Shown: piece by piece, positions 1 through 4,827 of the stretch
How positions within the stretch are numbered: position 1 is the first letter of the stretch
How the letters are laid out: every line of letters starts with the position of its first letter
From: an uncultured Eubacteriales bacterium
GTDB taxonomy: Bacteria > Bacillota > Clostridia > UMGS1840
Assembly (NCBI GenBank): GCA_900555525.1
Contig: USLP01000135.1
Span: forward strand, 1-5,006
Reading direction: 5' to 3'
DNA: 5,006 bases
Translations under genes and position numbers: made by a program
Notes under the pieces: generated by a model
Database searches by the model: none
Seen by the model: the letters and a program-made list of their open reading frames with translations, nothing else
What the model was told of the DNA's origin: nothing

Positions 1-74
1 CGAAACTGGCAGACGCGTAAGACTTAGGATCTTATGCCCACGGCGTGGGGGTTCGAGTCCCTTCATCCGCACCA
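1..74 (+). tRNA. tRNA-Leu (anticodon UAG), 5' end cut by window
   Basis: This is the 3' part of a class II leucine tRNA. The window begins inside the D arm, so about 10 nt (acceptor 5' strand and positions 8-9) are missing. The anticodon stem TAAGA/TCTTA encloses the loop CTTAGGA with anticodon TAG, which reads CUA and other CUN leucine codons. A long variable arm (around CCCACGGCGTGGG) marks a type II tRNA. The T loop TTCGAGT and the acceptor 3' strand CATCCGC follow, then the discriminator A71 and an encoded CCA at 72-74. A hairpin terminator starts 7 nt downstream, so this is a single gene or the last of a tRNA cluster. tRNA 3' ends are common integration sites for mobile islands, and accessory genes begin immediately after this one. 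Confidence 0.95.
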
Positions 75-80
75 TATGCA

Positions 81-117
81 AAAAAGGAAGAGTGGCAAAT
101 AGCTGCTCTTCCTTTTT
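81..117 (+). terminator. Rho-independent terminator of tRNA-Leu
   Basis: The 12-bp stem AAAAAGGAAGAG (81-92) pairs with CTCTTCCTTTTT (106-117) around a 13-nt loop. The 3' arm itself ends in a T tract. It lies directly after the tRNA CCA end and would end tRNA transcription. The A tract on the 5' side makes it potentially bidirectional. Confidence 0.85.
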
Positions 118-118
118 G

Positions 119-147
119 TGTGATGTTTGCGCTTCGCGCAAGTGATG
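119..147. repeat. 29-bp interspersed repeat, left copy (hairpin-forming)
   Basis: The arms TGTGATGTTTGC and CGCAAGTGATG flank a 6-nt variable centre. The same arms, with one mismatch and a different centre, recur at 3562-3590 in the same orientation. The unit forms a hairpin TTGCGC-TTC-GCGCAA (127-141). A looser GATGTTT motif follows at 157-163. It resembles the short hairpin repeats scattered between genes in some Clostridia genomes; its function is unknown. Confidence 0.6.
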
Positions 148-208
148 TTTAAAAGAGATGTTTATTTCGGCTTAATTGTTAAGTTAAAATAATCAAAATT
201 TCAATGAC

Positions 209-235
209 AAAAGCCGAAGTTAATCTTCGGCTTTT
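209..235 (-). terminator. Terminator of the CBASS operon (bidirectional)
   Basis: A perfect 11-bp stem, AAAAGCCGAAG (209-219) with CTTCGGCTTTT (225-235), encloses a 5-nt loop. The TAA stop codon of the minus-strand effector gene (220-222) lies in that loop, so the coding sequence runs into the terminator. On the minus strand the stem is followed by a short T run; on the plus strand by TTTTTCGTTATTTTT. It could work in both directions. Confidence 0.85.
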
Positions 236-1137
236 TCGTTATTTTTGGTATTTTCTTCACAAAATAGTTTTGCAAATTCAGTTTCACTTTCTTGCAAGTT
301 CTTTTTGAAGATACAATGAAACCAATCTGGTATTAAATATGCCTTTTTCCTATAACTAAAAATTTCAACTTGAAGTTCTTCTATTTCATTCCATATTTCA
401 TTTTCTTTTGTTATTTGTTCTTCTATTTTTTCAATATGTTTATACAAATCTTCTTGAGTGCTAATGTCGGAATTTAATTTCTTAAAACTATTAAAAAAAT
501 ATGAGAAAAGGGGGAAAATCGAAGACAATATTGTTATTAAAGACAAAACTTCATAGCGTTGAATTATCGCATTTAGAATTACTACTAATACTAAAAATGA
601 AGCACTAACCATCAATAGAATTAGATATTTTTTTCTTACTGATATATCCCAGCGGATATTTTGTTTTTGGCATTGATATACTGCTTGTTCATAAGGCAGT
701 GAGGAAAAATCAGAATACCAATTCTTATAATTTTCATTACTTCTATCTTTGTATTTAAGAATCAATTTTAATCTTTCGGACAATGTTAGTTTTTTCGGCA
801 CTAAATATTTTTTACAAGAATTTTTCAAATCAAAAACAACTTCATCAAAGTATTGCTGCATACCAGCGCCATTAAACTTAGCTTTACTAATTTGTTTTCG
901 CAATACTTCTGCTATTACTAAAGACACAAATAATAAAGAAGTTAATATCCTACTTAAAACCATATTATCTATAAAAAATACAAGTATATTTACTACTATA
1001 GGATATAATATCAAAAGAAAGGCTAACACTATGGTTAATTTTTTTCCGTACGCATAACAACACGCCGCAGTTTTTTGAGCATCAACTAAGCCGACTTGAT
1101 TTTGACGTTGGAAAATTTGTTTACTATCCTTATTCAT
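220..1137 (-). CDS. CBASS membrane effector, SMODS-associated 4TM (S-4TM) family
   Basis: The product is a probable 305-aa inner-membrane effector of a CBASS anti-phage system. In the general model it senses the nucleotide made by the upstream synthase and disrupts the membrane. Numbered from the ATG at 1137, two helices at about 34-56 and 60-77 form an N-terminal pair and two at about 170-192 and 196-216 form a second pair, giving the four-TM layout. Between the pairs is a charged cytoplasmic segment ending in a QCQKQNIRWDISVRKKY stretch typical of the family. The C-terminal region (about 225-300) is charged and helical with a LIPDWF motif. The ATG at 1135-1137 overlaps the synthase stop by 8 nt (ATGAATAA), which suggests translational coupling. 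A GTG at 1150-1152 would give 310 aa, but a GGGAG touches it, too close to act as its ribosome site. The function comes from family and context, not from a visible catalytic motif. Confidence 0.85.
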   Translation of the reverse strand: MNKDSKQIFQRQNQVGLVDAQKTAACCYAYGKKLTIVLAFLLILYPIVVNILVFFIDNMVLSRILTSLLFVSLVIAEVLRKQISKAKFNGAGMQQYFDEVVFDLKNSCKKYLVPKKLTLSERLKLILKYKDRSNENYKNWYSDFSSLPYEQAVYQCQKQNIRWDISVRKKYLILLMVSASFLVLVVILNAIIQRYEVLSLITILSSIFPLFSYFFNSFKKLNSDISTQEDLYKHIEKIEEQITKENEIWNEIEELQVEIFSYRKKAYLIPDWFHCIFKKNLQESETEFAKLFCEENTKNNEKAED

Positions 1138-2116
1138 ATCTTGGAAAATCACTCCCGAATATATCTCGCCATATATTTATTGCTTTGTGCTGATTATTTT
1201 CGCTTACTTCAGCGTTTATAGCATTACACGCTTTATTGTAATCATTAGTCGCTCTCACTTGAATTGAATACTTTTCATTATATGACAAGGTATTTATATC
1301 ACCTTCAATACCTTTTGAATCATAAATGGCATTCCAAATATTATTTCTGATATAATATAAAACATCACAAAAACGTTGTTCTATCCAATCAGGTGTTTTT
1401 TCTATGCTATCAAAATAATCTAAAATCATTGTTTCTAAAACATAGGAAACCATTGTCGGCATTTTGCCCCTGCGGTTCCAATACTTCACCAAACGAATTG
1501 TGTCTAAAACTTTTCCGCCGTGTTTTTGGTTTATACGTGTTACACGCTCTTGTTCTATACGCGGATTTGTAAACTTCCAATGCCCATTCCCATTTGGTAT
1601 AATGTATTTATCCTGTTCACTACACTTAAAACAAGGAACAATGTCAAACGTCCAATCATAAGACAATAACTCTAATGTCACCGCTTCGCCACGAGAGTGT
1701 AATTCTGCCTTATAATAATCTCTTAATTTTTTTAATTCGGATATAAACTTATTTTTGATTTTCGTGGAACTTATGTAGCCATTTGAATCACAATAATCAT
1801 TAAATTGACAATCATTGTCTTTAAGGCTCATTTTCACATTATCCCAAGTGATTGAACTGTATAATGTATTATAGCCACTTAACCCAATCATCATGTCAAT
1901 ATCATCAAGTTCTCTGATTTTGGTTTTTCTACTAAATGACCCAAAATACAAATCATTTTTACTTGCCAAATCAAAAAACGTGCCACTTTTACCTAAATCG
2001 TGAATATTAGTTTTAAGGTTTTCTCTACTTCTACGAGCCATTTCGTTTTTTATTGAATCCAAATTTACATAGTTTTTCAAAAACTCAGAAAATGCAGCAT
2101 TAACTTTCTTAGGCAT
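1130..2116 (-). CDS. CBASS cyclic-oligonucleotide synthase (SMODS-domain CD-NTase)
   Basis: This 328-aa protein belongs to the CD-NTase family, which makes cyclic di- or trinucleotide second messengers from NTPs when phage infection is sensed. The polymerase-beta-like core shows the G59-S60 motif (YFGSFSRKT), then D72 and D74 in LDDIDMMI as metal-binding acids, and the third acid D158 in WTFDIVPCF. All catalytic residues are present. Downstream, IIPNGNGHWKFTNPR, a conserved IRLVKYWNRR helix and SYVLETMIL match the SMODS second half. Length is normal for the family. The ATG at 2116 is preferred because AAGGAG lies 5 nt upstream; the GTG at 2122 overlaps that site. It is the first gene of a two-gene operon with the S-4TM effector. 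No E1/E2-like, JAB or HORMA/TRIP13 genes are visible. The exact nucleotide product cannot be read from sequence. Confidence 0.92.
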   Translation of the reverse strand: MPKKVNAAFSEFLKNYVNLDSIKNEMARRSRENLKTNIHDLGKSGTFFDLASKNDLYFGSFSRKTKIRELDDIDMMIGLSGYNTLYSSITWDNVKMSLKDNDCQFNDYCDSNGYISSTKIKNKFISELKKLRDYYKAELHSRGEAVTLELLSYDWTFDIVPCFKCSEQDKYIIPNGNGHWKFTNPRIEQERVTRINQKHGGKVLDTIRLVKYWNRRGKMPTMVSYVLETMILDYFDSIEKTPDWIEQRFCDVLYYIRNNIWNAIYDSKGIEGDINTLSYNEKYSIQVRATNDYNKACNAINAEVSENNQHKAINIWRDIFGSDFPRYE

Positions 2117-2121
2117 ATTCA

Positions 2122-2127
2122 CTCCTT
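2122..2127 (-). promoter_or_regulatory. Ribosome binding site of CD-NTase
   Basis: AAGGAG on the minus strand lies 5 nt before the ATG at 2116. It settles the start codon, because the upstream GTG (2120-2122) would overlap the site itself. Confidence 0.8.
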
Positions 2128-2142
2128 ACGATTTTTTATTTT

Positions 2143-2171
2143 ATTGTACAACATTTAGTATTGAATGTCAA
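2143..2171 (-). promoter_or_regulatory. Sigma-70/SigA-type promoter of the CBASS operon
   Basis: On the minus strand a perfect -35 TTGACA (2166-2171) and -10 TACAAT (2143-2148) are separated by exactly 17 nt. The predicted start of transcription is near 2136, giving a short leader of about 20 nt before the CD-NTase start. The near-consensus boxes predict constitutive, fairly strong transcription, consistent with the post-translational control usual for CBASS. No operator palindrome is apparent around it. Confidence 0.85.
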
Positions 2172-2379
2172 GTTAATTATACAATATCTTGTGTTTGTTG
2201 TGGTAGGCTAAACATTTTTTAACAAATATTCATAATTTTTGTTCATCTACTATGTTATTTCATATGAGAAAAAAAATTATGTTAACAGTAATAATTTCCA
2301 CCTAAAACTTTGAAATAATATTTAGCTTTCAACAAATTTACAGTATCTCAAGGTAACGACACCCCTACTCAAAAACTAT
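2172..2379. other. AT-rich intergenic spacer between divergent units
   Basis: There is no credible gene in this stretch. It separates the minus-strand CBASS promoter from the plus-strand ncRNA promoter. A 13-codon frame from the ATG near 2254 (MRKKIML...) has no ribosome site and is not supported. No clear operator, riboswitch or att site is visible. Confidence 0.5.
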
Positions 2380-2411
2380 TTAAAATATTTTAATATTTTA
2401 ATAAAAAACTG

Positions 2412-2440
2412 TTGCAATGTTTTTGATAATAAGCTATAAT
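2412..2440 (+). promoter_or_regulatory. Strong promoter of the structured ncRNA, with AT-rich upstream tract
   Basis: The -35 TTGCAA (2412-2417) and perfect -10 TATAAT (2435-2440) are spaced by 17 nt. Immediately upstream, 2380-2411 is a run of phased A and T tracts (AAAATATTTTAATATTTTA), looking like an UP element for RNA polymerase alpha. The predicted +1 is about 2447, the first base of the long closing stem of the RNA. Confidence 0.85.
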
Positions 2441-2446
2441 AAAAGT

Positions 2447-2605
2447 GCCAAACAAACTTGATAATCAGAAATCGGGTCGTTTTCTTTTTATGTAAAAGGA
2501 TAATTTTACCCTTTTTCGGCATCCTAATTTTTAGAATTTGGTAAAAACACAAATTTCTCAGTTAGGATGTGAAAACGCTTTCAGTTCTGATTAAGTTTGT
2601 TTGGC
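2447..2605 (+). ncRNA. Rod-shaped structured RNA, 6S-like architecture
   Basis: The ends pair over 21 bp: GCCAAACAAACTT (2447-2459) with AAGTTTGTTTGGC (2593-2605), then AATCAGAA (2463-2470) with TTCTGATT (2585-2592), with a 3-nt bulge between. A 7x7 internal loop (2471-2477/2578-2584) follows, then CGTTTTC/GAAAACG (2478-2484/2571-2577). A 5'-side insertion carries a small hairpin GTAAAA/TTTTAC (2492-2508). Then come CATCCTAA/TTAGGATG (2520-2527/2562-2569) and a terminal hairpin AGAA/TTCT. A strong promoter places +1 at the stem start, a terminator follows, and no open frame crosses it. A long rod with a central bubble and about 160 nt length resembles 6S RNA (ssrS), which binds sigma-A RNA polymerase. 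Primary sequence does not prove the family. A retron msr-msd was considered, but no reverse transcriptase is present. Confidence in an RNA gene is high; in 6S identity about 0.45. Confidence 0.7.
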
Positions 2606-2629
2606 GACAATCGGAGTTTGTGTTTTTCG

Positions 2630-2660
2630 TGCGGCAACTTCGGTTGCCGCATTTTTGTTT
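2630..2660 (+). terminator. UUCG-tetraloop terminator of the ncRNA
   Basis: A perfect 9-bp stem, TGCGGCAAC (2630-2638) with GTTGCCGCA (2643-2651), is capped by a C(UUCG)G tetraloop, one of the most stable RNA caps. The tail TTTTTGTTT follows. It lies 24 nt after the closing stem of the ncRNA, so the primary transcript would be about 210 nt. Confidence 0.9.
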
Positions 2661-2662
2661 AT

Positions 2663-2682
2663 AGGAGGAAAAATAAATGTGA
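2663..2682 (+). other. Orphan Shine-Dalgarno with start codon followed directly by stop
   Basis: A perfect AGGAGG (2663-2668) is followed 8 nt later by ATG (2677-2679) and at once by TGA (2680-2682). This is either a start-stop minimal frame or the leftover start region of a gene whose body was lost. It sits between the ncRNA terminator and the lipoprotein gene and does not serve the lipoprotein start 71 nt further on. Confidence 0.45.
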
Positions 2683-2688
2683 TACTAT
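2680..2688 (+). promoter_or_regulatory. Possible extended -10 promoter for the lipoprotein gene
   Basis: TGATACTAT is a TGn-extended -10 with TACTAT as core. No good -35 lies at 16-18 nt upstream. It is the only promoter-like site between the ncRNA terminator and the gene at 2748, so it is the best candidate, with a start near 2695. It overlaps the start-stop codon pair. Confidence 0.3.
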
Positions 2689-2747
2689 AAGTCAATGTTT
2701 AGAAAGCTTTATTCAATAAAAAACAAAAAAAAGAAACGAGGACAAAA

Positions 2748-3341
2748 ATGAAAAAAATATTATACATTTTATTTATTATCGCTCTATGCTGTAGCAGTTG
2801 CTTTATTACTTCTTGTGAATGCGACCATTCATGGTCTGAGTGGGTTATTGATAAGCAAGCAACATGCGCAGCACCTGGAGAACGACATTGCACATGTACC
2901 AAATGCGGTTACGTAGTGACTCGAAAAACATACAAAGAACACCAATACATTAACAACAAATGTGAATCATGCGGAAGAATCGCACCAGATCATACTTACA
3001 TAAAATTCCCCTCTGAACCTTTAATTTTAACAGACAGCAATAAGACCGCTTATAAAATATCTGAAATTTCAGCTACCGACTATTATTATACAAGCAACGG
3101 TAAATACGCCAACACCGTAATTAAATTAAAAATAGAAAAAATAGCTGACAGCAGAGGCAATAACTATAGTAGATCCTGTATTGTAGGTTATAAAATTTAT
3201 GCAAGCGATAATCAAGTTGTTGCAAGCGGAAACATTTATTCCGAAGAAATATGCGTTAACGAATTTTCTATAAGCAAAAAAGAGGTATACGGCTTAGAGC
3301 TTGAAAAGGAATATCGATTCGAATTATTAAGTATCGGTTAA
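2748..3341 (+). CDS. Cysteine-rich surface lipoprotein, function unknown
   Basis: This 197-aa protein starts with a lipoprotein signal peptide: MKK, a hydrophobic core to about residue 22, then lipobox I-T-S-C with the lipidated Cys at 23. The mature protein would be anchored to the outer face of the membrane. Residues about 25-80 form a zinc-ribbon-like module: CDHSWSEW, then TC, CTCTKCG, and finally CESCG. This His/Trp plus CxxC pattern recurs in extracellular proteins of gut Firmicutes, where its role is unclear. Residues about 85-197 are beta-rich with many Tyr and Lys, probably an immunoglobulin-like sandwich, ending KEYRFELLSIG. GAGGA lies 5 nt before the ATG. It is followed after 33 nt by a truncated protease frame with its own ribosome site. 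I do not recognise a specific family. Confidence 0.8.
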   Translation: MKKILYILFIIALCCSSCFITSCECDHSWSEWVIDKQATCAAPGERHCTCTKCGYVVTRKTYKEHQYINNKCESCGRIAPDHTYIKFPSEPLILTDSNKTAYKISEISATDYYYTSNGKYANTVIKLKIEKIADSRGNNYSRSCIVGYKIYASDNQVVASGNIYSEEICVNEFSISKKEVYGLELEKEYRFELLSIG

Positions 3342-3374
3342 CGTATTTACGACATATAAAATATTGGAGGTTTT

Positions 3375-3506
3375 ATGGATTTTTCAAATATTTACGACTC
3401 TGTACAAGAAAAAGTATTTAACATAGCTATCTTTGAAAACAACAATCCGATAAGTTTCGGTAGCTCATTTTTAATTGGCGACGGCACGCAAATGTTAATA
3501 GTATAA
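3375..3506 (+). pseudogene. N-terminal remnant of a trypsin-like serine protease
   Basis: TTGGAGG (3364-3370) followed 4 nt later by an ATG opens a 43-aa frame with strong translation signals. The peptide contains FNIAIFENNNPISFGSSFLIGDG and then TQMLIV before TAA. The FGSSFLIGDG stretch resembles the second-strand motif of bacterial trypsin-like (S1) peptidases, in which GxGFLIG.G is normally followed by a VLT(C/N)xH strand carrying the catalytic histidine. The frame stops just before that histidine would occur, and neither other frame continues the fold. The rest of the gene (Asp and Ser region) is absent from the following 300 bases. It is therefore probably a truncated gene; a real short peptide is the alternative. 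The family call rests on about 25 residues. Confidence 0.5.
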
Positions 3507-3561
3507 ATCTATTGAGAATTATATATTGTTACATATTACTAAACAACGGCGCCATATGAAA

Positions 3562-3609
3562 TGAGATGTTTGCATCACACGCAAGTGATGCTCGCCTGCG
3601 CAAGTGATG
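3562..3609. repeat. 29-bp interspersed repeat, right copy, plus an extra half unit
   Basis: TGAGATGTTTGC, a 6-nt centre and CGCAAGTGATG (3562-3590) match the left copy at 119-147 in 22 of 23 arm positions and in total length. A second CGCAAGTGATG (3599-3609) follows with a 19-nt period. GCATCAC/GTGATGC (3572-3578/3585-3591) forms a perfect 7-bp hairpin, and AAGTGATG (3602-3609) pairs with CATCACTT (3635-3642). Confidence 0.6.
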
Positions 3610-3692
3610 ATATGTAAGCAAAAGCCGAACATCACATCACTTTTTGAAACAAAGCTTCAAGACATCGATTTTCATAGCGAGAACACATCCCA

Positions 3693-3726
3693 GCGCGGCT
3701 CCTTTTACGGGGTCGCGCGGCTTTTT
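3693..3726 (+). terminator. GC-rich Rho-independent terminator
   Basis: GCGCGGCTCC (3693-3702) pairs with GGGGTCGCGC (3709-3718), 10 bp including two G-U pairs, with a TTTTAC loop. The tail GGCTTTTTCG follows. It would end plus-strand transcription coming from the lipoprotein and truncated-protease unit. Its natural upstream gene may be lost. Confidence 0.75.
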
Positions 3727-3794
3727 CGTATATTGAAAGTGTGTGTTCTTTGCAAAGTTTTAAGGCGTAAGAACACCACAATTTTATCGAAAAG

Positions 3795-3826
3795 AAGGAA
3801 GTCTCGGTTTTACCTAAGACTTCCTT
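3795..3826 (-). terminator. Terminator after the KilA-N gene (bidirectional)
   Basis: A perfect 10-bp stem, AAGGAAGTCT (3795-3804) with AGACTTCCTT (3817-3826), has a 12-nt loop. It starts 14 nt beyond the stop of the minus-strand KilA-N gene and is followed on that strand by CTTTTCG. On the plus strand it is followed by AAACTTTTGTTTTTTATTT, so it can act both ways. Confidence 0.8.
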
Positions 3827-3839
3827 AAACTTTTGTTTT

Positions 3840-4697
3840 TTATTTATTATCCGTAATGAATTTTGAATTGCTTTGTTCTAACACTCGAAGTTGAGATTTT
3901 GCCATATTATTGAGTTGTTTTAACCTTTCGCCTTGCGGAACGTTCTGCTCAATCAAAATAGCGTTGTAACTTTCCATATTAGCAATTACAAGTAATTGTT
4001 CGATAGTTGCATAATCACGAATGTTTCCTTTAAGCGTAGGATTTTGCTTTCTCCATTCTGCCGCAGTTTTACCAAATAATGCAACGTTCAACAAATCCGC
4101 CTCGTCGGCATATACGAATTTCAATTGCGCATCCGTCAAAGTAGGCACAATATTTTCTTTTATAGCGTCCGTATGAATTCTGTAATTAACTTTTGCAAGT
4201 TCGCGTTTTGCCGACCACTCAATTGTTTTCTGCTCCTGCGCTTTCAAACGCTGAAACTCGGTAACGAGATACAACTTAAATTCTGGGCTTAACCAACTTG
4301 CAAATTCAAAAGCGATATCTCTATGGGCATACGTTCCGCCGTTATTTCCCGACTTTGAGACAATTCCGATTGCATTTGTACTTTCTATCCATTTTTGTGG
4401 CGACAAATAGAAACTGTGCTTACCTGCAGCATTCTCAAAGGACTCGAATTCGTGTCCTTTGAAATCGGGGTTATGCAACTTTTCCCATAACCCTAAATAC
4501 GAAATAACGTCTTTGTTACGCATCCAAGTTGCGATAGGAACTTTCGGCTCCGACGGATTTGCAAATCTTGCCAAATCGGTTAACGTAAACTCCGTGTTGA
4601 TGAAGATATGCTCGTATATTCCGTTTACTTCGCCTATGGCTATGTTTACGAGAATTTGTATGAGTACGGTTGCTTGGTATGAAATTTTCATTTCCAT
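3840..4697 (-). CDS. KilA-N domain DNA-binding protein with replaced N-terminus
   Basis: This 285-aa frame holds a KilA-N domain at about residues 37-152: TLTDLARF, ATWMRNKDVISYLGLWE, NPDFKGHEFESF, SPQKWIESTNAIGIVSKSG and a final AFEFASWLSPEFKLYLVTEFQRL block. The family is DNA-binding and common in phages and mobile islands, often with antirepressor-like roles. Residues 153-285 match the usual C-terminal half (KRELAKVNYRIHTDAIKE, ADLLNVALFGKTAAEWR, GNIRDYATIEQLL), so the 3' end is complete. Residues 1-36 are unlike the family and are encoded antisense to an ABC permease fragment. Neither the ATG at 4697 nor the one at 4691 has a visible ribosome site. The native 5' end therefore seems lost at a junction near 4590, and expression is doubtful. 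Its terminator follows 14 nt after the stop. Confidence 0.8.
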   Translation of the reverse strand: MEMKISYQATVLIQILVNIAIGEVNGIYEHIFINTEFTLTDLARFANPSEPKVPIATWMRNKDVISYLGLWEKLHNPDFKGHEFESFENAAGKHSFYLSPQKWIESTNAIGIVSKSGNNGGTYAHRDIAFEFASWLSPEFKLYLVTEFQRLKAQEQKTIEWSAKRELAKVNYRIHTDAIKENIVPTLTDAQLKFVYADEADLLNVALFGKTAAEWRKQNPTLKGNIRDYATIEQLLVIANMESYNAILIEQNVPQGERLKQLNNMAKSQLRVLEQSNSKFITDNK

Positions 4698-4827
4698 TAT
4701 AATCTTAATCGGCTCTACTGTCGGTATCGGCGTTTTGTCGGCAAAAATTTATCGTGTAGGCGTTCTTCTTTACGGCACGCCGCCTAAGCTCACAAAAATC
4801 ATAAAAGAGGTCCTCAAAAAACAGTAG
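4588..4827 (+). pseudogene. 3' fragment of an ABC-2 type transporter permease
   Basis: About 79 codons ending in TAG encode a typical C-terminus of a NatB-like ABC-2 permease. SYIPFTSPMAMFTRICM is followed by a last membrane helix (about WYEIFISIIILIGSTVGIGVL), then AKIYRVGVLLYG and a lysine-rich tail. SPMxMxxRI and AKIYRVGxLxYG are hallmarks of this family of sodium- or drug-efflux permeases. The upstream 300 or more residues are absent: left of about 4588 the sequence becomes antisense to a KilA-N gene. The open frame continues leftward as a chance frame. The left limit is approximate. It overlaps the first 36 codons of KilA-N on the opposite strand. It is a truncated, non-functional remnant unless it is fused to something not visible here. 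Confidence 0.75.

Larger units (their letters stand above)
3507..3839. other. Non-coding, repeat- and hairpin-rich gap
   Basis: There is no credible gene here. The stretch holds the right interspersed repeat, two terminators and an inverted repeat AGAACACA (3680-3687) / TGTGTTCT (3742-3749) that encloses the first terminator, with a further AGAACAC copy at 3770-3776. A 74-codon open frame at 3604-3828 runs through both terminators and lacks a ribosome site, so it is not called. Confidence 0.6.

Noticed and set aside
749..1057. 102-codon plus-strand open frame
   Set aside because: It lies antisense inside the S-4TM effector gene, which has family support.
1464..1661. 65-codon plus-strand open frame
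   Set aside because: It lies antisense inside the CD-NTase gene with intact catalytic motifs.
2447..2605. Retron msr-msd RNA (paired ends and inner hairpins)
   Set aside because: No reverse transcriptase gene lies in the window, and the long single rod fits a 6S-like fold better.
2695..2752. 18-aa lysine-rich frame (ATG at 2695) overlapping the lipoprotein start by ATGA
   Set aside because: No ribosome site at a workable distance and low-complexity AAA codons; probably chance.
2699..2902. 67-codon minus-strand open frame
   Set aside because: It is antisense to the signal peptide and ribbon module of the lipoprotein; no ribosome site.
69..3558. Possible att pair: GCACCATATG at the tRNA end and GCGCCATATG at 3549-3558
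   Set aside because: Ten bases with one mismatch are likely by chance in 5 kb, and no integrase is seen.
3604..3828. 74-codon plus-strand open frame
   Set aside because: It runs through two terminator hairpins, has no ribosome site and its composition is not protein-like.
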